Positions 27,386 through 36,785 of a DNA stretch of 64,000 nt are shown here, piece after piece. The DNA comes from Bradyrhizobium mercantei. GTDB taxonomy: Bacteria > Pseudomonadota > Alphaproteobacteria > Rhizobiales > Xanthobacteraceae. The notes beneath the pieces were generated by a model. The model saw only the letters and a program-made list of their open reading frames with translations, had not been told where the DNA came from and did not search any database. The DNA is taken from positions 417,113 through 481,112 of the forward strand of contig NZ_MKFI01000006.1 of assembly GCF_001982635.1 (NCBI RefSeq), given 5' to 3'. The position numbers and the translations under genes are program-made. The first letter of the stretch is position 1. The number at the start of each line of letters is the position of its first letter.

Positions 27386-28315
27386 CTAGAAGCTCCAGCC
27401 CTTCGACGTGGCCCAGTCCAGCATGAATTGCTCGGTCTCGCGGCCGGCGTCGGCGAGCCATGCGGTGAAGTCGGCGATGGCGCCGGCGCTTTCATTGTCG
27501 GCGAGATAGAACGAGCGGTATTCACGCTTGCGCAGGCCGAGGTCGCCGAACGGCAGGCAGAGCTGGCCCGCCATCAGCTCGTCGATCACCAGAAACAGCG
27601 GAAACAGCCCGATGCCGATCCGCTCGATGGTCGCCTGCAACGCAAAAAACATCTGCTCGAACCGCAACGTCTCCTGATCCGCGCTCATCTCGCCGCCGGC
27701 CTGCGCCAGCCAGCGCGGCCAGTCATAGGGCTCGGTCAGATAGGTGATCAGCGTGTGGTGCCGCAGGTCATCCGGGGTGGCGAGCCGTCCGCGCTTCAAC
27801 AGGTCGACATGGCAGACCGGCGCGATCAGCTCGGTCATGAAGTGCTGCGACATCCAGCCCACGGGCTCGCCGACATTGCCGCGGATCGCGACGTCGAACG
27901 AGCGGTCGTTGACGTTGAGCGGCCCGATCGAGGTTAATAGCCGCAGCTCGACATCGGCGCGCATGCGCTGGAACGACGAGATGCGGCGGATCAGCCAGCG
28001 CATCGCGAATGTCGGCGGCGCGCTGACGCGCAGCACCGACGGCGATCCGTAGGCCTTCATGTCCATCGAGGCGAGCGCGAGGCGATCGAGGATCGCCGTG
28101 ACCTCGCGATAATAGATCTGCCCGGCCGCGGTCAGCGTCAGTTGCGAGGGCGCACGGCGGAACAGCTTGACGCCGAACCAGTCCTCGAGAAGCGCGACCT
28201 GGCGGCTGACGGCGCCGTGGGTCACCAGCAGCTCTTCAGCGGCCTTGGTGAAGCTCACATGCCGTGCGGCCGCCTCGAATGTTCGCACCGCGTTGAGCGG
28301 TGGCAACTTTCTCAT
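27386..28315 (-). CDS. LysR-family transcriptional regulator
   Basis: The 309-residue protein has an N-terminal winged HTH (LPPLNAVRTFEAAARHVSFT, then TKAAEELLVTHGAVSRQVALL) of the GcvA/AmpR-like subgroup, followed by two substrate-binding subdomains. It sits between dctA and the Bug-type binding protein on the same strand. The likely target is either the local transporter genes or the divergent NicC-like cluster, with an organic acid or aromatic acid as inducer. No T-N11-A site stands out in the short gaps, so the relevant operator may be in the 29.66-29.97 kb interval. Confidence 0.88.
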   Translation of the reverse strand: MRKLPPLNAVRTFEAAARHVSFTKAAEELLVTHGAVSRQVALLEDWFGVKLFRRAPSQLTLTAAGQIYYREVTAILDRLALASMDMKAYGSPSVLRVSAPPTFAMRWLIRRISSFQRMRADVELRLLTSIGPLNVNDRSFDVAIRGNVGEPVGWMSQHFMTELIAPVCHVDLLKRGRLATPDDLRHHTLITYLTEPYDWPRWLAQAGGEMSADQETLRFEQMFFALQATIERIGIGLFPLFLVIDELMAGQLCLPFGDLGLRKREYRSFYLADNESAGAIADFTAWLADAGRETEQFMLDWATSKGWSF

Positions 28316-28339
28316 GATCGTGTCGCGTCTCCGGATGCG

Positions 28340-29656
28340 TCAGGAGGATAGCGTGGGGGCGTCCGGATTGTCGAGGGCACGGACGAATTGCGCGCGGTCG
28401 AGGTCGCCTTCCCAGCGCGCCACCACCACGGTCGCCACCGCCGTGCCGATGAAGTTGGTCAGTGCGCGCGCTTCCGACATGAAGCGGTCGATGCCGAGCA
28501 GCAGCGCGATGCTCGCCACCGGTACATGGCCGATCGAGCCCAGCGTCGCGGCGAGCACGATGAAGCCGCTGCCCGGCACGGCGGCCGCGCCCTTCGAGGT
28601 CAGCAGGCAGACCACCACGAGCCCGATCTGCTGCATCAGCGACATCGGCGTGTCGGTGGCCTGGGCGAGGAACACGCTCGCCATGGTGAGGTAGATGCAG
28701 GTGCCGTCGAGATTGAAAGTGTAGCCGGTCGGGATCACGAGGCCGACGGTCGATTCGGCGCAGCCGGCGGCCTTCATCTTGTCGATGAAGCGCGGCATCA
28801 CCGATTCCGAACCCGACAGGCCCAGCACCAGCAGCAGCTCTTCGCGCAGATACCGGATCAGCTTGAAGATGCTGAAGCCGGCGAGGCGCGCCACGATGCC
28901 GAGCCCGACGATCACGAACAGCACGCAAGTGAGGTAGAACACCAGCATGAAATGCGACAGCGCGACGATCGAGCCGACGCCGTATTTGCCGATGGTGAAG
29001 GCCATGGCGCCGAATGCGCCGATCGGTGCGATCCGCATGATCATGCCGATCAGGATGAACAGGATCTTTGACAGCTTCTCGATCGCGTTCAACACCGGCC
29101 TGCCGTTCTCGCCATAGCGTTGCAGGGCGATGCCGAACAGCACGGCGAAGAACAGCACTTGCAACGTGTCGCCGCTGGTGAAGGCGCCGCCCACGGTCGA
29201 CGGAATCACGTTCATCAGGAAGCCGACCACGGTCTGCTCGTGCGACTGGGTGACATAGGAGGCGACGAGGCGGGAATCCAGCGAGGCCGGCGAGACGTGC
29301 ATGCCGATCCCGGGGCGCGCCAGATTGATGACGACAAGGCCGATGATCAGCGCCGCGGTCGTTGCGATCTCGAAATAGACAAGCGTCTTGATGCCGATCC
29401 GCCCAGCCTTGCGCATGTCGCCAAGGCTCGCGATGCCGTGCACCACGGTGAGGAAGACGATCGGCGCGATCGCCATCTTGATCATCTTGATCAAGGCGTC
29501 GCCGAGCGGCTTCAGCGCCGCGCCGGCATCCGGCCAGAGATAGCCGACCAGCGCGCCAAGCGCGATGCCGATCAGCACCTGGACATAGAGACGCGCATGC
29601 CAGGGCGCTGCGGCAACGTCGAGACGGGCGGCACCGTCATTGGTGATGGTGGACAT
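28340..29656 (-). CDS. dctA: DctA-type dicarboxylate:cation symporter
   Basis: The 438-residue polytopic inner-membrane protein belongs to the DAACS family. It starts after a short soluble tail with YVQVLIGIALGALVGYLWPD. It carries the serine-rich/ion-binding segments (SGSESVMPRFIDKM; VIPTGYTFNLDGTCIYLTMA) and the conserved IDRFMSEARALTNFIGTAVAT near the C-terminus. DctA proteins import succinate, fumarate or malate and sometimes related monocarboxylates. The linked LysR gene and absence of dctBD suggest this may be a paralogue specialised for the adjacent catabolic cluster and not the symbiotic DctA. Confidence 0.9.
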   Translation of the reverse strand: MSTITNDGAARLDVAAAPWHARLYVQVLIGIALGALVGYLWPDAGAALKPLGDALIKMIKMAIAPIVFLTVVHGIASLGDMRKAGRIGIKTLVYFEIATTAALIIGLVVINLARPGIGMHVSPASLDSRLVASYVTQSHEQTVVGFLMNVIPSTVGGAFTSGDTLQVLFFAVLFGIALQRYGENGRPVLNAIEKLSKILFILIGMIMRIAPIGAFGAMAFTIGKYGVGSIVALSHFMLVFYLTCVLFVIVGLGIVARLAGFSIFKLIRYLREELLLVLGLSGSESVMPRFIDKMKAAGCAESTVGLVIPTGYTFNLDGTCIYLTMASVFLAQATDTPMSLMQQIGLVVVCLLTSKGAAAVPGSGFIVLAATLGSIGHVPVASIALLLGIDRFMSEARALTNFIGTAVATVVVARWEGDLDRAQFVRALDNPDAPTLSS

Positions 29657-29969
29657 GGGCGTCGATCCTCGGGAGTATTATGTTGGCTGCGCAGGAGGCA
29701 TCGTCGGCAGACGCATCGATGCAGCAGCGGCGGGACGTTGGCGGGCGATGGCGCAAAGCGCAAACGAGTTAAGCTCAGGCAGCGTGACCTCAGCTCACAG
29801 GCTGGCGACAAGCGCAGCAGCGACGAAGCGGCGGCATCGCAGGTGTGGGCCAGCCGCGTGAGCCCACCTCACGCTCCGTCAGCATTACTCGTTTGCGGGC
29901 GCTTCCCGCTTTGACCGACAAAGGCACAGGAGCCGGTCCGTCAACCGGCGCAAGCTGTGAGGAACGACA
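29657..29969. other. intergenic region between dctA and the NicC-like gene
   Basis: This 313-bp gap separates two divergent units and should contain both promoters. I see no convincing sigma-54 element of the kind that controls symbiotic dctA, and no coding-like frame. The local sequence includes a G/C-rich stretch and AGGAACGACA just ahead of 29970 as a probable ribosome site. Confidence 0.4.
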
Positions 29970-31112
29970 ATGAGCAGACTTTCGGTGGCGGTGATCGGCG
30001 CCGGCATGGGCGGGCTGGCCTCCGCCGCGGCGCTGAGCCGCGCAGGGATCGATGTAACGGTGTACGAACAGGCCCAGCGCTTCACGCGGCTCGGTGCCGG
30101 CATCCAGATCGGCTGCAACGCCATGAAGGTGATGCGGGCGTGGGATCTCGAGCCGGTGCTGCGCCGCGAGGCCTTCTATCCGCGGTCCTGGAACAACAAG
30201 GAATACGACACCGGCGAGGTGCGCTTCGACATGGTGTTCGGCCCGTCCGCCGAGGAGCGCTATGGCGCGCCTTACCTGCTGGGACATCGCGGCGACCTGC
30301 ATGCGGCGCTCGCCAGCGCCGTGCCTGATAACCTCATCCGCCTCGATCACAAGCTGACCGCGATCGAGCAGCGCGCGGACCGCGCGGTGACGCTGAGCTT
30401 CGCCAACGGACACAGCACGACGGTCGACGCGGTGGTGGCCGCCGACGGCGTGCATTCCTTCGTCAAGGAGCGGCTGTTCGGCCGCGACGAGCCGAACTTC
30501 ACCGGCCGCATCGCTTATCGCACCGTGTTCCCGGCTTCGCTGCTCAACGGCTACCCGATCGACGACTGCACCAAATGGTGGGGACCGGATCGCCACATCG
30601 TCATCTATTACGTCAAGCCCGACCGCAGCGAAGTCTACTTCGTCACCAGCCAGCCGGAGCCCGGCTTCACCGTGGAATCCTGGTCGGCGACCGGCGACGT
30701 GCGTGAGTTGCGCAAGGCGTTCGAGGGCTTCCATCCGCAGGTCTGCAAGGTGCTCGAGGCCTGTCCGTCGGTGCACAAATGGGCACTGGTCGACCGCGAT
30801 CCGCTGCCGCGCTGGAGCGACGGCAACATCACGCTGCTCGGCGACGCCTGTCATCCGATGACGCCTTACATGGCGCAGGGCGCGGCGATGGCGATCGAGG
30901 ATGCGGCGGTGCTGTCGCGGTGCCTGAAGGATATCGATCGCGACGGCGTCGCTGAGGCCTTCCGCCGCTTCGAGGCGACGCGCAAGCCCAGGACCTCGCG
31001 CGTGCAGGCAAGCTCGCGGACCAACACCTGGCTCAAGAACCCGACCGATCCGGACTGGGTCTACGGCTACGACGCCTGGACCACGCCGCTCGCCGAGCCG
31101 GCGCTGGCCTAG
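29970..31112 (+). CDS. FAD-dependent hydroxylase, 6-hydroxynicotinate 3-monooxygenase-like
   Basis: The 380-residue class A flavoprotein hydroxylase has GXGXXG in VIGAGMGGLASAAALSRAG, VAADGVHSFVKERLFG as the DG motif, and LLGDACHPMTPYMAQGAAMA as the GD motif. Similarity to NicC of Pseudomonas is strong at FTRLGAGIQIGCNAMKV, HRGDLHAAL, KWWGPDRHIVIYYV and DPDWVYGYDAW. NicC decarboxylates and hydroxylates 6-hydroxynicotinate to 2,5-dihydroxypyridine. The rest of the nic operon (nicX, nicD, nicF, nicE) is not here. The neighbouring genes suggest another hydroxylated aromatic or N-heterocyclic acid may be the substrate. Confidence 0.85.
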   Translation: MSRLSVAVIGAGMGGLASAAALSRAGIDVTVYEQAQRFTRLGAGIQIGCNAMKVMRAWDLEPVLRREAFYPRSWNNKEYDTGEVRFDMVFGPSAEERYGAPYLLGHRGDLHAALASAVPDNLIRLDHKLTAIEQRADRAVTLSFANGHSTTVDAVVAADGVHSFVKERLFGRDEPNFTGRIAYRTVFPASLLNGYPIDDCTKWWGPDRHIVIYYVKPDRSEVYFVTSQPEPGFTVESWSATGDVRELRKAFEGFHPQVCKVLEACPSVHKWALVDRDPLPRWSDGNITLLGDACHPMTPYMAQGAAMAIEDAAVLSRCLKDIDRDGVAEAFRRFEATRKPRTSRVQASSRTNTWLKNPTDPDWVYGYDAWTTPLAEPALA

Positions 31113-31160
31113 AGCATGACCCGGAAAAGTGTGAAGCGGTTTTCCGAAAAGGCCATGCTC
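31112..31160. repeat. palindromic repeat GAGCATGACCCGGAAAAGTG type
   Basis: Imperfect inverted ends GAGCATGAC and GGCCATGCTC frame GGAAAAGTG and TTTTCCGAAAA. This short element is scattered between genes in Bradyrhizobium and Rhodopseudomonas. Here it separates the hydroxylase stop from the decarboxylase gene and may act as a processing or attenuation hairpin. Confidence 0.75.
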
Positions 31161-31192
31161 AAACAAGAAGCACTATTGAAATGGAGAAGACG

Positions 31193-31591
31193 ATGACCGA
31201 CGCAAATCCCCGCGGCGAGAAGTTCGAACGCGGCCTGCAAACCCGCCGTACCGTGCTCGGCGACGCCTATGTCGAGCGATCGCTGAAGGCGGCCGACGAT
31301 TTCAACTGGCCGATCCAGAAGCTCGCGACCGAGTATTGCTGGGACGAGATCTGGAATCGCCCGGACCTCGACAAGCGCAGCCGCAGCCTGCTCAACCTCG
31401 GCATGATCGCGGCGCTGAACAGGCCGCACGAGCTCAAGGTGCACATCCGCGGCGCGCTCAACAACGGCCTGAGCAAGTCCGAACTGCGCGAGGTGTTTTT
31501 GCAGATCGCGGTCTATTGCGGCATGCCCGCGGGCCTCGACAGCTTCCGCATCGCCAAGGACGTGTTCGCGGAGATGGGCCTTGTCGACTGA
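31193..31591 (+). CDS. carboxymuconolactone decarboxylase family protein
   Basis: The 132-residue protein starts at MTDANPRGEKF, preceded by GGAG; the earlier ATG at 31181 is possible. It shows the PcaC-type core: GDAYVERSL, TEYCWDEIWNRPDLDKRSRS, LNLGMIAALNRPHELKVHIRG and IAVYCGMPAGLDSF. PcaC decarboxylates 4-carboxymuconolactone in the protocatechuate branch of the beta-ketoadipate pathway. The gene sits between a hydroxylase and a hydrolase, with no pca genes, so the actual reaction may differ. Confidence 0.85.
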   Translation: MTDANPRGEKFERGLQTRRTVLGDAYVERSLKAADDFNWPIQKLATEYCWDEIWNRPDLDKRSRSLLNLGMIAALNRPHELKVHIRGALNNGLSKSELREVFLQIAVYCGMPAGLDSFRIAKDVFAEMGLVD

Positions 31592-32423
31592 GGTGGCTCC
31601 GATCGCAACCGCCGCATGGCAGGGCTTTCTCCGGCACGATGTGCCGGGCAAGGCCGCGCGGCTCAGCGTCCGCATCGGCGGCCCCGAGCATGGCGTGCCC
31701 GTGCTGCTCTGCCATTCGATCCTGACCAGCAGCGCGATCTGGCATCGCGAGGCCCTCGCGCTTGCCGCGCGCGGCTATCGCGTGCTCGCGCTCGACAGCC
31801 GGGGCCACGGACAATCCGCGGCGCCGCGCGGTCCCTACACGATGGACGATCTGGTGGCGGACGCGATCGCCGTGCTCGATCATTTCGGGATCGCGCGCTC
31901 GCACGTGATCGGCGTCTCCCAGGGCGGCATGACGGCGTTCGGCCTCGGCGTGCGCCATCCCGACCGCCTGCTCAGCCTCGGCGTGATCGCCGCAAGGGCC
32001 GACGCGCCACCGCCCTTCGCCGCTGCCTGGGACGACCGCATCGCGCTGGTGCGTGAGCGCGGCATCGCGCCGCTGGCAGCACCGACCGCCGAACGCTGGC
32101 TCGGGCCCGCCTTCCTCGCAGCGCAGCCTGCAATCAACGCGGCGCTGCTCGATTGCATCAACGAGACCGATCCCGAAGGCTTCATCGGCTCGGCGCGCGC
32201 GATCCAGGGCCTCGCCTATCTCGATGGCGTGACGCAGCTGCAAGTGCCGCTGACCATGATCGTCGGCGCAAACGACCAGCTGCTGGTGCAGCCGATGACC
32301 GAGCTCGCGGCCATGCTCGACTGTCGACTGGCAATCATTCCCGATGCCGGGCATCTGCCCCAGGTCGATCATCCCGACGAGGTCGACGCCGAGATCGAGC
32401 GGCACCTGTGCGACCTCGCGTGA
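31581..32423 (+). CDS. alpha/beta hydrolase, PcaD-like
   Basis: The protein has 280 residues from a TTG overlapping the previous gene; a GTG at 31593 just after that stop is an equally good start. The hydrolase fold shows the oxyanion region LLCHSILTSSAIW, the nucleophile elbow GVSQGGM, and C-terminal IVGANDQL and DAGHLPQVDHP for Asp and His. It resembles 3-oxoadipate enol-lactonase. Together with the preceding decarboxylase-like protein it imitates the pcaC/pcaD pair, implying ring-cleavage product processing after the NicC-like hydroxylase. Confidence 0.85.
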   Translation: MSTEVAPIATAAWQGFLRHDVPGKAARLSVRIGGPEHGVPVLLCHSILTSSAIWHREALALAARGYRVLALDSRGHGQSAAPRGPYTMDDLVADAIAVLDHFGIARSHVIGVSQGGMTAFGLGVRHPDRLLSLGVIAARADAPPPFAAAWDDRIALVRERGIAPLAAPTAERWLGPAFLAAQPAINAALLDCINETDPEGFIGSARAIQGLAYLDGVTQLQVPLTMIVGANDQLLVQPMTELAAMLDCRLAIIPDAGHLPQVDHPDEVDAEIERHLCDLA

Positions 32424-32434
32424 CGCTTGTCATT

Positions 32435-32461
32435 CCGCCGCCAAGCGCAACTTGGCGGCGG
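32435..32461 (+). terminator. strong hairpin after the hydrolase gene
   Basis: Perfect 11-bp arms CCGCCGCCAAG and CTTGGCGGCGG with a 5-nt loop CGCAA start 12 bp after the stop codon. There is no U-run, so termination may need Rho or the hairpin may protect the transcript end. Confidence 0.55.
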
Positions 32462-32661
32462 TGAACTGCACGATCACACGCAATTAGATGCGATCGCACG
32501 ACGCCGCCCTGTCGCGATGTGCACCGCCCCACATCGTCAGTCGCACCACAGTCATCGAACCCGCAACAAAGCGTCATCCCTCCGTCAACTGACCGCGACA
32601 AGTTGTCGCGGCCAGCGCAGGCGATTCCAAATCCTTACCGGACATAGAGAGGGGCGAACCC

Positions 32662-34338
32662 ATGAGTGGATTTCGTGACTATTTCCTGTCGACTGCCGCG
32701 ATCGCGGCAGCCATGCTGGCTTGCGGCGTCGCAGCCGCGCACGCGGATGACGACAACGGGCATTCGCAGCGCCATGGCTACAAGCATGTTCTGCTGATCA
32801 GCGTCGACGGCATGCACGCCGTCGATCTGAAGCGCTGGGTCGAGAGCCGCCCCGGCGGCAACTTCGCCCAGCTCACCGGCAAGGGCGTGGTTTATCCGAA
32901 CGCCTATACCACCGCGCCATCCGACAGCTATCCGGGCATGCTCGCGCAGGTCACCGGCGCCACGCCGAAGGGCGGCGGTCTGTTCTATGACGACAGCTAC
33001 GATCGCACCGAATATCCGGCCAAGGCCTTCTACACCAGCCAGGGTCTCAACGACCCCGGTTGCGTAAGCCCGGCGGGCACCGAGCTCACCAACTTCGAAG
33101 CGCTCGACAAGAGCTACAATTACTCGAGCGGACTGGTCGCCGATTACACCGCCGGCGGCACGCTCGGGCAGGTCTACACCCAGCTCGATCCCGATCACAT
33201 GCAGCGCAAGCTGGTGAACGGCCAGTGCGTCCCGGTCTATCCGCACGACTACGTGCGCACCAACACGATCTTCGAGGTCATCAAGCAGGCCGGAATGCGC
33301 ACGGCCTGGTCCGACAAGCATCCCGCCTACGAGGATCTGGCGGGCCCGTCGGGCAACGGCCTCGACGAGCTGTTCGCGCCGGAGATCAATTCGCAGGACA
33401 CGATCGATGCCGGCGCGAAGCCCGGCGACGACTACACCACGAGCTATACCGGCGTCCGCTCATACGACTCGCTGAAAGTGAAGGCGGTGCTGAACTGGAT
33501 CGACGGCTACAACGGCACGCGCAGCCAGCGTCAGCCCGTGCCGGCGATCTTCGGCATGAACTTCCAGGCGGTCAGCGTCGGCCAGAAGCTCGCCAAGGCC
33601 GGCAATGCCGATAGCGACAAATCGCTGGTCGGCGGCTATGCCGACGCCAAGGCGACGCCCGGCAATGCGCTCACGCTGCAATTCCAGTTCGTAGACGACG
33701 CGCTCGGCAAGTTCGTCAACGAGCTCAAGGCGCAGAACCTCTACGACTCGACGCTGATCATCGTCAGCGCCAAGCATGGCCAGTCGCCGATCAACCTCGG
33801 GGATCGCGTCGCGATCTCGGATGCGCTGTACAGCAAGGCGCCGGGTTTCGGTGCCAACGGCTTCGAGATCTGCGATGACGAGGCGCTGGTCTGGCTGTCG
33901 CCGGAATTGCAGCAGGCGACCAACCCGGCGACCGGCAATCCCTATTATGCCGATGCCAAGGCCTACATCCTGGCGCACGCTGCCGATCTGCATATCCAGA
34001 AGCTGCTCGACCGCGACGAGCTGACCAAGCTCTACGAGGATCCGTTCCACAACAGCCGGGTGCCGGACTTCATCGCCATCACCGATCATGGCGTGATCTG
34101 CACCGGCGGCAGCAAGCTCGCCGAGCATGGCGGCTTCTCCAAGGACGATCGCAACGTCCTGCTGCTGCTCTCCTCGCCGCGCATCAAGCATGCGCAGGTC
34201 GTCGAGGACGAGACCTTCACCACCCAGATCGCGCCGACCATCCTCCGCGCGCTCGACCTCGATCCGCGCAGTCTCCAGGCGGTTCGTGAAGAGGGTGTCG
34301 AGGTGCTGAAGCTCAATGAAGGCGCAGAGCGGTTCTGA
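32662..34338 (+). CDS. exported type I phosphodiesterase/alkaline-phosphatase superfamily protein
   Basis: The 558-residue protein has a signal peptide (FLSTAAIAAAMLACGVAAAHA). The catalytic fold begins HVLLISVDGMHAVDLKRWVE, with metal-ligand Asp, and a probable nucleophile in TTAPSDSYPGMLAQVTGATP. Further metal-binding segments are IIVSAKHGQSPIN and ITDHGVICTGGSKLAEHGGF. Such proteins act on nucleotides, phospholipid headgroups or other phosphodiesters in the periplasm. It is separated from its neighbours by about 240 bp upstream and a tRNA downstream. No Pho box was found upstream. Confidence 0.85.
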   Translation: MSGFRDYFLSTAAIAAAMLACGVAAAHADDDNGHSQRHGYKHVLLISVDGMHAVDLKRWVESRPGGNFAQLTGKGVVYPNAYTTAPSDSYPGMLAQVTGATPKGGGLFYDDSYDRTEYPAKAFYTSQGLNDPGCVSPAGTELTNFEALDKSYNYSSGLVADYTAGGTLGQVYTQLDPDHMQRKLVNGQCVPVYPHDYVRTNTIFEVIKQAGMRTAWSDKHPAYEDLAGPSGNGLDELFAPEINSQDTIDAGAKPGDDYTTSYTGVRSYDSLKVKAVLNWIDGYNGTRSQRQPVPAIFGMNFQAVSVGQKLAKAGNADSDKSLVGGYADAKATPGNALTLQFQFVDDALGKFVNELKAQNLYDSTLIIVSAKHGQSPINLGDRVAISDALYSKAPGFGANGFEICDDEALVWLSPELQQATNPATGNPYYADAKAYILAHAADLHIQKLLDRDELTKLYEDPFHNSRVPDFIAITDHGVICTGGSKLAEHGGFSKDDRNVLLLLSSPRIKHAQVVEDETFTTQIAPTILRALDLDPRSLQAVREEGVEVLKLNEGAERF

Positions 34339-34516
34339 CTCCCGCGGCGCAGCACACCGGACGGCGTGCACCGGCACAGCCTGACCGGACCGGCCGAACG
34401 GCCACCCCATCGGCGCCCCGAGCACGGGCGCCGATGCTGCTTTGCCGTTGATGTGCGCGCACGCGACCAGCGCGCCACGAAGAAGGCTGCAGCCGACAAA
34501 CGAGAAAGCGCTGGGA

Positions 34517-34606
34517 TGGCGGAGAGAGTGGGATTCGAACCCACGGTACGGTTTCCCGCACACACGCTTTCCAAGCGTGCGCCTTAAGCCACTCGGCCAT
34601 CTCTCC
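34517..34606 (-). tRNA. tRNA-Ser (anticodon GGA)
   Basis: Reading the minus strand from 34606, the acceptor GGAGAGA pairs with TCTCTCC. The anticodon stem CACGC/GCGTG holds loop TTGGAAA, so the anticodon is GGA (UCC/UCU serine). A long variable arm, typical of class II serine tRNAs, precedes the TpsiC arm GTGGGTTCGAATCCCAC. CCA is encoded at the 3' end (34517-34519). Confidence 0.95.
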
Positions 34607-35119
34607 GGGAGGCCTCTCTTGAAGGGCTGAGCCGGATTTTGCAAGGGGCGCGGCGCCGGAGTGCGAAATTTCCCCAATTGATTGAAAATATTGGGTAAAT
34701 TGGCGGCCGTGGAGGCCGTGCGCGGCGCCGCTGTGGGTCACCGCGCGCGATTTTTTGCCGGTGGCGGGTCGGCGACCGGCGCAAATCAATGTATGCAGCC
34801 GATCCATTGCCTTCGTCATGGGTGCGATCGGCACCCGGCCCTCCCTGCGCCCTCTGCTTCGGGAGAGGCGGAATGAGAAGCAAGGCTCGGACAGATCATG
34901 TCGCGAGAATACGGATGTGACCCGCAGGCGGCTCCGCATTCTCGCTGTCGTCCCGGCCTTGAGCCGGCCCCATAACCGCGAGTGCGAATTGATTCATGCC
35001 GCTGGAGCCACAGCCCTCGCAACGACAACGCCCTGTGGTTATGGGTCCCTGCTCTCGCAGGGACGACAGAGCACGGGATGGGCGACATGACGCGCCCATC
35101 CCGCAAGCTCTATGTTCGC
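34607..35119. other. intergenic region after tRNA-Ser
   Basis: Just over 500 bp contain no gene I can support. The right half is occupied by a palindromic repeat (34945-35069). The left half contains an AT-rich stretch (34673-34700) upstream of the tRNA, a likely tRNA promoter. There is no integrase or att duplication, so the tRNA shows no sign of an integrated element. Confidence 0.5.
34945..35069. repeat. palindromic repeat CTGTCGTCCC...GGGACGACAG, copy 1
   Basis: The outer arms CTGTCGTCCC and GGGACGACAG are inverted. Inner segments CCCATAACC and GGTTATGGG are also inverted. A related copy lies at about 39274-39393. It lies downstream of otsA. Confidence 0.75.
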
Positions 35120-36571
35120 TCAGTGATATCGCGCGGCAAAATCCGCCGTGCGGCGCGGCCACAGGGTCGGTGGCTCCGGCAGCGCCGCGGTGGCCGCATT
35201 GTGCGTATCCTGCAGCGCCTCGATGAAGTCGGCGAACCATTGCTGGATGGTGCCGCTGTTGAGCTTGTCCATCATCGCTTCCCAGCGCATCCGCCGCTCG
35301 GTCAGCGGCATCGCGAGCGCCGTCGCCAAGGTGCGCGCCATGCCGTCGATATCGTGCGGATTGACCAAGAGCGCGGCGTCGAGCTCGTTCGCCGCACCGG
35401 CGAACTTCGACAGCACCAGCACGCCGGGGTCGGCCGGGTTCTGGGCGGCGACATATTCCTTGGCGACGAGGTTCATGCCGTCCTGCAGCGGCGTCACCAC
35501 GCCGACCTGCGCGGTGCGATAGAGGCCGGCGAGCACGCCCTGGCCAAAGCCCTTGTTGAGGTAGCGGATCGGGGTCCAGTCCACCTCGCCATGCACGCCG
35601 TTGACGTCGGTGACGAGCTTCGCCACCTCGCTCGCGAGATTGCCATAGGCCTCGATCGCGCCACGCGAGGGCGTCGCGATCTGCAGCAGCGACACCGAGC
35701 GTTTCAGCGCCGGGTGCAGCGTCCACATCTTGTCGAACGCCTTGATGCGGTTGACCAGCCCCTTGGAATAGTCGAGCCGGTCGACGCCGATCGCGAGCTT
35801 CTCGCCGTTGAGGCTGCGCCGCAGCCGCGTCACGTCGGGATGCGTCATCGCCTTGGTCGCCTGCTGCGCGAACTTGCCGGGATCGATGCCGATCGGGAAC
35901 ACCGCGGCGCGGGTCCGGCCGAACGGCGAATTGATCACGCCGTCACGCACCTGGAATGCGAGGTCGTTCTGCACGTAGCTCAGGAAGTTCTCGCAGTCCT
36001 CGTCGGTCTGGAAGCCGATCAGATCGTAGGACAGCATCGCCTCGATCAGTTCGCGATGATTGGGCACGCCCGCGATCACCGCGCGCGCCGGCCACGGCGT
36101 GTGCAGGAAGAAGCCGATCGGCTGCGTGACGCCGAGGTCGCGCAGCTCGGCGCCGAGCGCGAGGAAATGGTAATCCTGGATCCAGAACACGGAATCTGGC
36201 TTGCGGAAGCGCAGCAGCGCCCGTGCCATGAACGCGTTCACTTCGCGATAGCTGGTGTAGTCCTCATGCGACGCACGAATCAGATCGGCGCGCGAATGCA
36301 TCGCGGGCCACAGCGCCGAATTGGCAAAGCCCTCGTAATATCCGCCGTAATGCGCGGCCGGCAGATCGAGCATCGCCAGCGCGCCCGCACCGAGAGCTTC
36401 GACTTCTGCGAAAGGTTCCTTTGTGTTCCCGTCGCGGACACGTCCGCTGGAACCAACCCATATTGCCCCTGTCTTTTCCACTACCGGCAATAATGCCGCT
36501 GCCAGCCCCCCCGTCATGGGTTCATTGGGTTTTCCGCGCGAAACGCGGTTCGATACGACGACGAGGTTCAC
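35120..36571 (-). CDS. otsA: alpha,alpha-trehalose-phosphate synthase (UDP-forming)
   Basis: The 483-residue GT20 family enzyme joins UDP-glucose and glucose-6-phosphate into trehalose-6-phosphate. Characteristic segments are VVVSNRVSRGKPNEPMTGGL, FWIQDYHFLALG, GFFLHTPWPA, IGIDPGKF, IGVDRLDYSKGL and TPLQDGMNLVAKEYVAAQ. Length and order are typical of bacterial OtsA. The enzyme is cytoplasmic. It is downstream of otsB in the same orientation, with about 210 bp between. Trehalose protects against osmotic, desiccation and heat stress. Confidence 0.97.
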   Translation of the reverse strand: MNLVVVSNRVSRGKPNEPMTGGLAAALLPVVEKTGAIWVGSSGRVRDGNTKEPFAEVEALGAGALAMLDLPAAHYGGYYEGFANSALWPAMHSRADLIRASHEDYTSYREVNAFMARALLRFRKPDSVFWIQDYHFLALGAELRDLGVTQPIGFFLHTPWPARAVIAGVPNHRELIEAMLSYDLIGFQTDEDCENFLSYVQNDLAFQVRDGVINSPFGRTRAAVFPIGIDPGKFAQQATKAMTHPDVTRLRRSLNGEKLAIGVDRLDYSKGLVNRIKAFDKMWTLHPALKRSVSLLQIATPSRGAIEAYGNLASEVAKLVTDVNGVHGEVDWTPIRYLNKGFGQGVLAGLYRTAQVGVVTPLQDGMNLVAKEYVAAQNPADPGVLVLSKFAGAANELDAALLVNPHDIDGMARTLATALAMPLTERRMRWEAMMDKLNSGTIQQWFADFIEALQDTHNAATAALPEPPTLWPRRTADFAARYH

Positions 36572-36785
36572 CAGGTCCCCTCCTGTTGGTCAACTCGCGT
36601 ATTAACAACCATTCATCAAGATGGTTCCGGATCAAACAATCTCCCAATTGAAACCAAATTCTGACAAACGCGCACGGAACTCGCGGGAACTCGCGAAAAG
36701 AAAAATGCACGCGAGCTGCATGCGACGACGCAAAACAACCGCATTCCTTGATACGACGCGCGACGTGCATAGCGACGTGATTTGG

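Noticed and set aside
29657..29969. Sigma-54 promoter for dctA
   Set aside because: No clear TGGCAC-N5-TTGC element on the correct strand, and no dctB or dctD nearby.
34517..34606. Genomic island integrated at tRNA-Ser
   Set aside because: No integrase gene, no direct repeat of the tRNA 3' end, and ordinary housekeeping genes on both sides.
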